A stretch of DNA of 64,000 bases from Paraspadella gotoi. Its lineage: Eukaryota > Chaetognatha. A program made the position numbers and the translations under genes. The stretch is taken from positions 17,171,904-17,235,903 of the forward strand of contig CM119270.1 of the NCBI GenBank assembly GCA_051294375.1. Reading direction: 5' to 3'. Shown in pieces: positions 40,189-64,000 of this stretch (position 1 is its first letter; each line of letters opens with the position of its first letter). The notes under the pieces were generated by a model that was not told where the DNA came from, did not search any database, and saw only the letters and a list, made by a program, of their open reading frames with translations.

Positions 40189-42007
40189 TCTTCTCTCACG
40201 TCCATCTTGCCATCTTCCATCCCCTAGCCACTCACCATTAACCCTCTTTATCTCATACACCCCTGCTATCCCCCATCCCCTATCCACTCACCATTAACCC
40301 TCTTTATCTTGTACGCCCTGCTATCCTCCATCCCCTATCCACTCACTATTAACCCTCTTTATCTTGTACCCCTGCTATCCCACATCCCTTATCCACTCAC
40401 CATTAAACCCTCTTTATCTCATACACCTGCTATCCCCCATCCCCTAACCACTCGCCATTAACCCTTTTTATCTCATACACCCTACTATCCTCCATCCCCT
40501 ATCCACTCACCATTAACCCTCTTTATCTCGTACGCCCTGCATTCCTCCTTCAGACTCTTCCGCAAGAACCCATTGTCCAGCCCAGTCTTGACGTCGAAAC
40601 TCGCTAGCAGCAGAGAGTAGGGAATGATGTCGTGTTTGTCTGGACCGCAGGAGTGAATTCGGGAGAAGCCCTGAGGAGTCAAGGGGCGTTGGGGCAGGTG
40701 TTGAGCAAGGGCATGGGAAATGAAAGTTTGTTTTAAATCATACAAACAAACAAACAAAAAGTAATAAAAAAAATCAAAATTTCTTAACCAACAATCGCAA
40801 GAAACAAACCACATCAACAACAACCACAATAACAATTACAACATCAACAACGACCACATTAACAACATCAACAACAATGACGTCGAAACCAACAACAACG
40901 ACTCTCACCCCGTCGAATCTTTTGATGCTGTGCATAAAGCAAGACGTCGGCTTCGATTCCACTTTCGCCCTGAGAAGACGCAACCTCTTCGTGGACAAAG
41001 CATCGCAGTCCAGCACTTTGCAGGGACCGCCTGGATTTTTCAAGTTCGAGCTGTAGCGACCCAAATGACGAAGACGACAAAGACGACGACAAACCGACGA
41101 CGGTGACCTTACCATTCACCACTGGTGAATCTCACCACTCAACCATTTAGTGGAGGAAAGTTACTCACCCACGTAACCGTTTACCTACTATTGAGCGTTA
41201 CAAACGCGAATTCTGTAATTATTTGTTATTGTTGTTATTGTTATATTTCTTTTGTTATGATTTTTACTTTATTTGTTTGCCATGGTTTTTGAACCATTAC
41301 ATGTAAATTTTTGATCGCGAAAACGTCTTCTTATTTTTTTGCCTAAAATAATCATTTGAGAGTCGCCACAAATTGGTGATAATTCGGAATTAAGGGTTAA
41401 GATGTTAAGATGTTAAGGTTAAGATTTAGTTTAAAGACAAGGAATCTATACAAGGCGCTCTCGGTAAATAGTGCCCGTCTCTTTCTTATAAATTACTTTT
41501 TTTTTGCCTTACCTTTCGTCCCGCCCTCACCTTTATCTTTCACCGTTTTTTCCCCGTATTCAGTGACGCAAAATCCGTCGATTTTCGTTTTGTTTTTCGT
41601 CGTCTCGAAATAATTTCCGTAGCATTTTAACTGGCGGAGAGAATTAAGGATGATATCGACGGATAAATGGTGGAATTTACCGCGAAAAAAAATGTGCTGT
41701 ATAATTTAGAACAGATGTCTGGAAAATGTTCTCTTGAATATCCATCAACTCAAAGGTCCGGGGTTCTATCCCGCTAGTCGCCTAGCAGTTAAGAGGGGTG
41801 TTACAGCCTGATCCGAAGTTCAGGGACTGCTTATATTGAACGGTTCTGTCACTAACTCATAACAATTATTACTGTCTCTTCAATCTATACATTCATAAGT
41901 ATCCAGTCAGCGAGCTAATTGGTATTATAAACCGGCCAATCACTGACCGCGTTCAAAGCGCCAATCAGCGATCCGAAAACGAATAATATCTTCCTCGGGT
42001 GAATCAT
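38266..42007 (-). CDS. Secreted/membrane-anchored cysteine-rich protein, paralogue A (unknown family)
   Basis: Nine exons: 42007-41948, 41630-41531, 41030-40909, 40670-40511, 39796-39654, 39370-39212, 38952-38907, 38793-38605, 38375-38266. Six of the first eight exons have exactly the length of the counterpart in paralogue B (60, 122, 160, 159, 46, 189 bases); exon 2 differs and the B exon 5 is cut by a gap. All phases agree. Exon 1 is a signal peptide (MIHPRKILFVFGSLIGALNA). Landmarks: LKCYGNYF, PCKVLDCDALS, HSCGPDKHDIIPYSLLL, RICAGKGGKCAATYV, LCPGRGVCET, CRCSPAYKACR, TPHDAICDFVEK, MKQICRKK, TTGTWHP, CFCNKG joined to KAPCN, then a hydrophobic tail (LAFVISVAIFRLFYF). Conserved Cys spacing implies a disulfide-bonded extracellular fold. 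No family was recognised; the C-terminal CxCN...CN resembles Ly6/uPAR ends. About 365 residues. Confidence 0.82.
38376..38450 (-). repeat. Tandemly repeated 3' splice-site sequence before the last exon of paralogue A
   Basis: On the coding strand six copies of CCTTGTCTCA, three followed by G, precede the acceptor CCTTGTCTCAG at 38376. Each complete copy is a plausible polypyrimidine tract plus AG. Confidence 0.75.
40123..40185 (+). repeat. (TC)n microsatellite
   Basis: About 30 perfect TC units lie in intron 4 of paralogue A, just beside the splice-donor minisatellite. Confidence 0.9.
40200..40515 (-). repeat. 55-base minisatellite made of an exon end plus its splice donor
   Basis: On the coding strand the end of exon 4 of paralogue A (GATAAAGAGGGTTAATG) and its donor GTGAGTGG plus downstream intron are repeated head to tail. 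Donor-like sites (ACTCAC on the plus strand, or a one-base variant) begin at 40505, 40450, 40395, 40341, 40286 and 40230, spaced 54-56 bases. The first belongs to the real exon; five more lie in the intron. Reading into the intron meets a stop within the first unit. Confidence 0.9.
41735..41815 (+). other. tRNA-like T-arm, possible SINE
   Basis: The stretch around 41757-41774 reads CCGGGGTTCTATCCCG, which folds as a tRNA T-arm (CGGG/CCCG stem with a TTCTATC-type loop). No full cloverleaf was found. It lies in intron 1 of paralogue A. Confidence 0.35.
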
Positions 42008-57861
<15,854 letters not shown>

Positions 57862-58521
57862 GATGTTGGCCGTCGTTGAGGAAGATGAGGAGGAGGAGGA
57901 AGAGGAGCCCGCGCCGCCTTTTCGTGGAGAGGAGGAGGAGGAAGAGGCGGGCGTTTGACCTTGGAGGAAAGGGATAGAATTATAATTGTTGTTATATGAA
58001 TGAATGAATAAATGAATGATTTAATGAATGAATGGATGACTAAACGAATGAATGGATGCATCGTTGAATGAACGAACGAATTGATTAATTAATAACTGAA
58101 ACAATGAATAAATAAGTTATTGAATAAATCAAACAATCAAGCAAACAATCATTTTATCTATTAGATATACGAGAAAAACACTTCCGTTCGTAATCAGAAT
58201 AAGTTTACAAACATTAGTCATAACATTAATCATAACATTAATCATAACATTAGTCATAACTCGCAGCTTAAAAAAAAAAACTTTCCGTTTAAAAATGAAA
58301 ATCCCGCTTAAAATTTCGGCTTAATAGAAATCGTCTTTTCCGAATTTCGTCGTTTCGCGAAAAAAGAGGAAAAGGGGAAAAAAACCTTTTTTTTATTTTC
58401 AAACTAAAATCGAAGGAAAAAGGATGCGAAGTTAGGATCTTTAAGTAGAAGATGAGGGACTAAGCGAGAGATCGAGTCCATCCCTATATCCGAGAAAAAA
58501 AAAGTCGATTCCCCAACGAAG
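57862..58521. other. Region between DMRT exon 1 and PITP exon 1 (head-to-head genes)
   Basis: Divergent starts (DMRT ATG at 57861 on minus, PITP ATG at 58522 on plus) lie 660 bases apart, so a shared bidirectional promoter is possible. The DMRT frame stays open upstream to about 57955, encoding a Ser-rich run; GAATGAATGA (58000-58060) and TCATAACATTA (58215-58260) tandem repeats follow. No TATA box was recognised. Confidence 0.45.
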
Positions 58522-58593
58522 ATGCGAATTATGGAGTTTAGAATTTTGATGCCCCTGACGGTCGAGGAGTACCGGATCGGACAGTTGTACAGC
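58522..58593 (+). CDS. Phosphatidylinositol transfer protein, exon 1
   Basis: The exon encodes MRIMEFRILMPLTVEEYRIG then QLYS and ends at the donor GTGAGT. This matches the N-terminal strand of class I PITPs, where a YRV(I/L)LP-type start and the (E/D)EYQVGQLYS motif are invariant. PITPs shuttle phosphatidylinositol and phosphatidylcholine between membranes and feed phosphoinositide signalling. The following exons are not in simple order: exon 2 is found only on the minus strand at 61894-61823 and later exons occur on both strands of the adjoining palindrome. The intact gene cannot be read from this assembly. Confidence 0.87.
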
Positions 58594-58784
58594 GTGAGTT
58601 CTTCCGTTAGGGGAAGGGGCAAGGGGGCATTGATGGAAAAAAGTGCCATATTTTTTTAAAACAATGGGAGCGGGCGAGGGTAAGTAAAGAAACGCGTCGC
58701 GAGGTTAAATTTAGTATTATGTCAACAGCGGGATTGCTGCGACTCTGTCCTCTGACAACTGCTCCAATCGCTCTCCTCAATCCT

Positions 58785-58890
58785 TCGCTGTCTTCCGCCG
58801 TCATTCCATCGCTGTCTTCCGCGATCATTCCATCCTGTCTTCCGCCGTCATTCCATCGCTGTCTTCCGCCGTCATTCCATCGCTGTCCCC
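58785..58890 (+). repeat. 24-base tandem repeat in PITP intron 1
   Basis: Four copies of TCATTCCATCGCTGTCTTCC plus GCCG or GCGA run head to tail. The Ser/Pro/Leu frame across it (58719-59195) is a product of the repeat, not a protein. Confidence 0.8.
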
Positions 58891-59028
58891 TTTTGGCTCG
58901 GCCTCTGTCTCTGCTTGTCGAGCCTCCTCCTTCGCTTCGTGTCCATCTCTCTGATCTGATCGACGGACAGATGGATCCAGGAGTCGATCCAACCAAGACC
59001 AGCCGGTTGAACCTCTGGGTGGATAAGG

Positions 59029-59029
<1 letters not shown>

Positions 59030-59091
<62 letters not shown>

Positions 59092-59240
59092 AGAGAGAAG
59101 AGAAGAGAAAAAAGAGAGAGAGGGGTGGAAGAAGAAAAGAGGAGGAGAGGGAAATGTGTAGAAAAGAGAGAGAGGAAAAAAGAGAGGAAAGATGAGAAGG
59201 AGAGAAAAGAAGAATGAAAGAAAGAAAAAAAAGAAAGAAG
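59030..59240 (+). repeat. (GA)n / purine tract
   Basis: About 60 bases of GA followed by 150 bases of mixed purines. It lies where the assembly changes from PITP exon 1 on the plus strand to the inverted PITP arm, so it may be the actual breakpoint. Confidence 0.8.
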
Positions 59241-59289
59241 AAAGCAAGCTAAAAGTTATTATACGAGTTAAACGTAAAAAAAAGGTTAT

Positions 59290-60928
59290 TATTAATGTTT
59301 TTATTATGTAAAATGGCCACCCTTCTGCTCCTTATTTTCCTCTTTATTATCTTCAAGATACAACCAAGCGTCGCGCTCAAACCAACTCTCCCACGCACAC
59401 TTCCCCTGACTTCCCCACACCACACACATCTCGTCTCCACACACGTAAAAGTCCTCCACTTCACGGCGAACACTTCTTCTGATTCTTGAGGATCATCTTC
59501 TCGACGGTCCGTTGAGTCCGAACCACTTTGAAGTGACGGTGACCACTTGTAGCAGCACATGATGGGCAACTTGCGGTCCTCTCCCAATCTCCTTCAAGGG
59601 ACCGCGACCGTCTCTTTCGACCTGATGGGGTGGTTTGACGTTGTGGGGTTGGAGGAGTCGTTATGTCGTATTTTTGCGGTTATAGGTTTGTCGCTGTTGG
59701 TCATTTTGTTGTCGATTTTTAAACTTACAGTATTACTACAAATCTTATTCTACGAGAATGTTTTTTTCCTGTTGATAAATTTCGGAATTATAAAGCTGTG
59801 AATGCATCCATCAAGCATAAGCTCGTGAACTTTTACGTACTTTCATAAAGTTTCCATCACGATCTTACGTCGTGAAAACGAATTGAGATTTGAAGTTAAA
59901 GACCCGAATGTCTCGTGATTTTCTTTTTTATCTCGCTCTCACGTGAAAAAATCTTCCATCTCATTTTCCTGGACCCCTCTCTCCCACTCTCGGTGAAAAA
60001 TTCTCGATCCTCCAATCACATTTTTCCGAGGTCCCTCTCTCAATTCTCACTTGAAGTTGTGAGGTCTTCTCGTCGGCTTTAACGCTGAACTTGGAACTTC
60101 GCGATGTCTATGTAATCGATTTTCTTTCCTTCAATTCGTTTTCGCTCAGAAGTATGGACGTTGTCTGAGATCGGAAGGGGAGAAAGGGAGGAAGGAAGAA
60201 GAAGGGAGGAAAGGAAGGAAGGAAAAAAAGAAAGTAGGAAGCAGGCGTAGTAAAATAAGGAAAATGGAAAGGGAAAGAGAATGGAGGGAGAAGGTTAAGG
60301 AAGAAAAAGGTTGAAAAAAAAAAAAAGGAAGTGCCAAAAAAGGGGAAGGAAAGGAGAATGGAGGGAGAAAAATAAGAAAGAAAAGGTGAAAGAAAAAGGA
60401 GAATGGAGGGGAGAAAAATAAGAGAAAAAGGTTGAAAGAAAAAAGAAGGCAAGAAAAAAGGAGGGGAAAATAAGAAAGAAAAGGTGAAAGAAAAAGGAAG
60501 TGCCAAAAAAGCGAAGAAAGAGATGGAGGGGAGAAAAATAAGAAGGGAAAAGGTTGAAGAAAAGGATGAGCCAAAAAAAGGGGAAGGAAAGGAGAATGGA
60601 GGGGAGAAAAATAAGAAAGGAAAAGTCGAAAGAAAAGGAAGTGCCAAAAAAGTGAAAGAGGGAAAAGAAGGAAGAGAAGAGAAAGAAGAGGAATGAAAGA
60701 TGCAAATTCAACAAACATAAGGAAGGAAATTTGAAAGAGTCAATAAGAAAAGAAGGAAAGTGAAAGAAAACAAAGGAAAAGAAAATAGGAAAGTCGCAAC
60801 TGGGTCACTCACTTGAGTTCCTCTGTCCTGCGTGTGAAACGTTTCCATTTGACCTCGAAATCGTCCTTCATGTAGCCTGGCAAGGGTCAAGCTGGTTTCT
60901 GAGGATCAAGAGGTCAGGGAGATCACAT

Positions 60929-60972
<44 letters not shown>

Positions 60973-61894
60973 TTCTCTCCTTTTTTCCTTTCGCTCCTTC
61001 TTCTTCCCCTCCTTCCTCCCTTCCCTCCCTCTCCTCCTCCCTTCCCTCTTTCTTCTTCTCCCTTCCTCCCTCTCCTCCACCTTCCTCCCTTCCTCCCTCT
61101 TCTCTCCCTTCCCTTCCTCTCCTCCACCCTTCCTCCTTTTCCTCCCTCTTCTCCTCCCTTCCTCCCTTCCCTCCCTCTCCTTCTCCCTTCCTCCCTCCTC
61201 TCCCCATCCCTCTCCCTCTCACTCTCTTCCGTATAATGTCCGCAATAGGATAAAGCGTTCCACGAACTCTCGACTCCAGCATTCCCTTCGGCGCAACTTC
61301 CGCACGAAGTGCGTTGACTTTGTTCTTCATGTGATTTTCTTGAAGGTGTTTGGCCCATGGTGTAGCGACGTGGAAGAGAGTTGTTCTGTTTGCGGGAATT
61401 TTTGAAGCGGAGACTGTCGATCTGGAGCGATGAGGGAACAGACAAACTGAGAGAAAAGAGAGACGGACGTCGTGGAGGAATGGATCGAGGAAGAACGGGA
61501 CTACGGAGATGACGGACGTAGCCTAGAAGCGGGAGACTCGAGGGAGAGAACAGACTTACTGAGTAACGGACTCGAGCGGACGTACTGAGAGACGGAACAT
61601 ACCGAAAAAAAGCAAAGGATAAAAAGACAAAACGATTAAACAAAAACGGACGAACGGATAAAAATAGAAGATGGGGAGGAGTTAAGAGACTAACGCGGAC
61701 AATCTGATTTCGCACAAATGGACTCAAAATACCGCTGTCTATAGGACAGGCAACACGGACGAACGGACAGACAGAATGGAGAGATAGACCGACAGGACAG
61801 ACAAAAGGAGAGACAGACAGACCTCGAATGGGCTCGTCGACGATGACTTCTACGCCGTCGCCTCCTCCGTTTCCAATCGACTCAACTCCGTCGT
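59290..61894 (-). pseudogene. PITP exons 2 to C-terminal region on the minus strand (palindrome left arm, indel-rich)
   Basis: Minus-strand blocks in gene order: exon 2 (61894-61823), which reads TTELSRLET and then, one base shifted, GGGDGVEVIVDEPI as in PITPs (ETGGGEGVEVLVNEP); exon 3 (about 61400-61225, the GQYT...KLAPKGML region with indels); exon 4 (about 60880-60815, [18 protein letters not shown]); exon 5 (about 60172-60085, with IDYIDIAKF); and a C-terminal block (59585-59470) with LPIMCCYK, KWFGLN and VEKMILKNQ in three frames. Every block resembles PITP, but several frameshifts interrupt it. The arm is an error-rich copy of the plus-strand arm, or a decayed inverted duplicate. Exon 2 is present only here because the gap removes it from the other arm. 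Confidence 0.75.
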
Positions 61895-61964
61895 CTGGAG
61901 AATAGGGCGAGGGGATTGGGGGAGGGGGTCGGGGATCAAGGTTCGGGGGGTTGGGGGTAGGGGC
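59880..61964 (-). repeat. Palindrome left arm
   Basis: This reads as the reverse complement of 61990-64000, starting beside the 25-N gap at 61965-61989 and continuing beyond the window: AATTGAGATTTGAAGTTAAAG at 59881 pairs with its complement at 63975-63998. About 140 bases next to the gap (61823-61964) have no partner in the right arm and hold PITP exon 2. Confidence 0.9.
60170..60690 (+). repeat. Purine-rich minisatellite in PITP intron 4
   Basis: Six or more imperfect copies of a 60-70 base unit containing GGAGAATGGAGGGGAGAAAAA and GGAAGTGCCAAAAAA. The mirrored array lies at 63190-63620 on the other arm. Long Phe/Ser/Leu frames on the minus strand are products of this repeat. Confidence 0.85.
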
Positions 61965-61989
61965 NNNNNNNNNNNNNNNNNNNNNNNNN
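61965..61989. other. 25-N gap at the palindrome centre
   Basis: Exactly 25 unknown bases lie close to the axis of the inverted repeat. As at 10192, 10301, 19469 and 51096, the fixed size points to gap-filling software. Confidence 0.9.
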
Positions 61990-62428
61990 TCTGTCTGTCT
62001 CTCCTCTTTGTCCGTCTGTCGGTCTATCTCTCCATTCTGTCTGTCCGTTCGTCCGTTTGCCTGTCTATAGACAGGTTTCTGAGTCCATTTGTGCCGAATC
62101 AATTTCCGCGTTAGTCTCTTAACTCCTCCGCCATCTTCTATTTTTATCCGTTCGTCCGTTTTTTGTTTTAATCGTTTTGTCTTTTTATCCTTTGCTTTTT
62201 TTCGGTATGTTCCGTCTCTCAGTACGTCCGCTTCGACGTCCGTTACTCAGTAAGTCTGTTCTCTCTCTCGAGTCTCCCGCTTCTAGGCTACGTCCGTCAT
62301 TCTCCGTACGTCCGTTCTTCCTCGAATCCATTCCTCCACGAACGTCCGTCTCTCTTTCTCTCAGTTTGTCTGTTCCCTCATCGCTCCAGATCGGAACAGT
62401 CTCCGCCTTCAAAAATTCCCGCAAACAG

Positions 62429-63790
62429 AACCAACCTCTCTTCCACGGTCGCTACACCATGGGCCAATACACCTTCAAGAAATATCACATGAAGAACAAA
62501 GTCAACGCCTTCGTGCGGAAGTTGGCGCCGAAGGGAATGCTGGAGTTCGAGGAGTACTCGTGGAACGCTTATCCCTATTGCCGGACGATTATACGGAACG
62601 AGAGTGAGAGGGAGAGGGAGAGGGAGAGGGAGGGAAGAGGAGGAAGGGAGGAGAAGAGGGAGGAACAAGAGGAGGAAGGGTGGAGGAGAGAAGGAAGGGG
62701 AAAAGGGAGGAGAAAGAGGGAAGGGAAGGGAGGAAGGCTGGAGGAGAGGGAAGGGAAGGGAGAGAGAAGAGAGAGAGGGAAGGGAGGAGCGAGAGGGAGG
62801 GATATGGGAGGAAGGGAGGAGGGAAGAAAGAAAGGAGCGAAACGGAAAAAAGGAGAAGAAGAGACTAGGAGAAGAGAGAGAGAGATGAGAGAGAGAGGAG
62901 AGAGGAGAGAGAGAGAGAGAGAGCATGTGATCTCCCTGACCTCTTTGATCCTCAGAACCAGCTTGACCCTTGCAGGCTACATGAAGGACGATTTCGAGGT
63001 CAAAGTGGAAACGTTTCACACGCAGGACAGAGGAACTCAAGTGAGTTGACCCAGTTGCGACTTTCCTATTTTCTTTTCCTTTGTTTTCTTTCACTTTCTT
63101 CTTTTCTTATTGACTCTTTTCAATTTCCTTCCTTATGTTTTGTTGAAATTTGCATCTTTCATTCCTCTTCTTTCTCTTCTCCTTCCTTCTTTCCCTCTTT
63201 TCCCTTTTTTTTGGCACTTCCTTTTTCTTTCAACCTTTTCCTTTCTTATTTTTCTCCCCTCCATTCTCCTTTCCTTCCCCTTTTTTTGGCTCATCCTTTT
63301 CTTCAACCTTTTCCCTTCTTATTTTTCTCCCCTCCATCTCTTTCTTCGCTTTTTTGGCACTTCCTTTTTCTTTCAACCTTTTCTTTCTTATTTTCCCCTC
63401 CATTCTCTATTCTTGACCCATTTTGTGCGTACTTTTTCTTTTCAACCTTTTCTCTCTTATTTTTCTCCCCTCCATTCTCCTTTTTCTTTCACCTTTTCTT
63501 TCTTATTTTTCTCCCTCCATTCTCCTTTCCTTCCCCTTTTTTGGCACTTCCTTTTTTTTTTTTTCAACCTTTTTCTTCCTTAACCTTCTCCCTCCATTCT
63601 CTTTCCCTTTCCATTTTCCTTATTTTACTACGCCTGCTTCCTACTTTCTTTTTTTCCTTCCTTCCTTTCCTCCCTTCTTCTTCCTTCCTCCCTTTCTCCC
63701 CTTCCGATCTCAGACAACGTCCATACTTCTGAGCGAAAACGAATTGAAGGAAAGAAAATCGATTACATAGACATCGCGAAGTTCCAAGTT
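62429..63790 (+). CDS. Phosphatidylinositol transfer protein, exons 3-5 (plus-strand arm, partial)
   Basis: Exon 3 (62429-62603) encodes [19 protein letters not shown] then [15 protein letters not shown] and [14 protein letters not shown], the most conserved PITP block. Exon 4 (62976-63040) encodes [20 protein letters not shown] then Q and joins in phase. Exon 5 starts about 63713 after a TCTCAG acceptor; [10 protein letters not shown] and IDYIDIAKF follow but in different frames, so one or two indels break it. The same break is present in the other arm, which argues against random sequencing error there. The remaining exons would lie beyond 64000. Exon 1 is at 58522-58593; exon 2 is missing on this strand because of the gap. 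Soluble lipid-exchange protein of the START-like fold, from family knowledge. Confidence 0.85.
62604..62930 (+). repeat. (GAGAGG)/(GGAAGG) purine tract starting at the PITP exon 3 donor
   Basis: The donor GTGAGAGGGAGAGGGAGAGG leads straight into about 320 bases of GGGAGGAAGG-type purine repeats, ending in (GA)n before exon 4. The mirrored tract lies at about 60930-61215. Confidence 0.85.
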
Positions 63791-64000
63791 CAGCGTTAAA
63801 GCCGACGAGAAGACCTCACAACTTCAAGTGAGAATTGAGAGAGGGACCTCGGAAAAATGTGATTGGAGGATCGAGAATTTTTCACCGAGAGTGGGAGAGA
63901 GGGGTCCAGGAAAATGAGATGGAAGATTTTTTCACGTGAGAGCGAGATAAAAAAGAAAATCACGAGACATTCGGGTCTTTAACTTCAAATCTCAATTCGT

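Larger units (their letters stand above)
61990..64000 (+). repeat. Palindrome right arm (runs off the window)
   Basis: This is the cleaner arm of the inverted repeat. PITP exon 3 here is open, while the left arm has several indels in the same exon. It continues past the end of the window. Confidence 0.9.

Noticed and set aside
40228-40515. CRISPR-like array
   Set aside because: The 55-base units have no unique spacers and derive from an exon-intron junction; the DNA is eukaryotic.
58719-59195. 158-codon plus-strand frame downstream of PITP exon 1
   Set aside because: It is built from the 24-base tandem repeat and (GA)n and does not match PITP exon 2, which is found at 61894-61823.
60108-60718. 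Phe/Ser/Leu-rich minus-strand frames of 139-190 codons
   Set aside because: They come from the purine minisatellite in PITP intron 4 and appear again, mirrored, at 63046-63770.
60906-62102. 398-codon minus-strand frame across the palindrome centre
   Set aside because: It passes through N and mixes frames; only its PITP exon segments are meaningful and are annotated separately.

Overview
The window is animal nuclear DNA. Genes are split by many short GT-AG introns, there is no operon structure, and the recognisable products are metazoan regulators: a DIXDC1/Ccd1-like Wnt protein, a PAR-domain bZIP factor, a PRDM-family PR-domain zinc-finger protein, a DMRT factor with both DM and DMA domains, and a phosphatidylinositol transfer protein (PITP). 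I take it to be an invertebrate but cannot name the phylum. Introns and spacers are full of (GA)n, (GTC)n and other short tandem repeats.

Layout: DIXDC1-like gene on the minus strand (1641-5131). A 10 kb non-coding block (5.9-15.2 kb) holds a direct duplication and an inverted duplication. A PAR bZIP gene lies on the minus strand (22980 down to 17152, seven exons). Next comes a repeat-rich spacer with a 986-base gap (27662-28647). A PRDM gene lies on the plus strand (29363-34221, ten exons). Two tandem paralogous nine-exon genes on the minus strand (37875-34649 and 42007-38266) encode secreted or membrane-anchored cysteine-rich proteins that I do not recognise. The DMRT gene is on the minus strand (57861 down to 43140); its central exon occurs twice, in opposite orientations, on a 2.5 kb inverted repeat around a degraded LINE. 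Finally, PITP exon 1 is on the plus strand (58522) and the remaining PITP exons lie on both arms of a palindrome that runs past the window edge.

Two themes matter. First, several large duplications abut gaps of exactly 25 N, and one copy is peppered with indels, so they probably reflect long-read gap filling or unmerged reads; copy-number claims need care. Second, tandem repeats in the genes begin exactly at splice sites and repeat the splice-site sequence itself. The clearest case is 40230-40511, where an exon end plus its 5' splice site is present six times at 54-56 base spacing. The paralogous cysteine-rich pair and these splice-site-anchored repeats are the best candidates for undescribed biology here.
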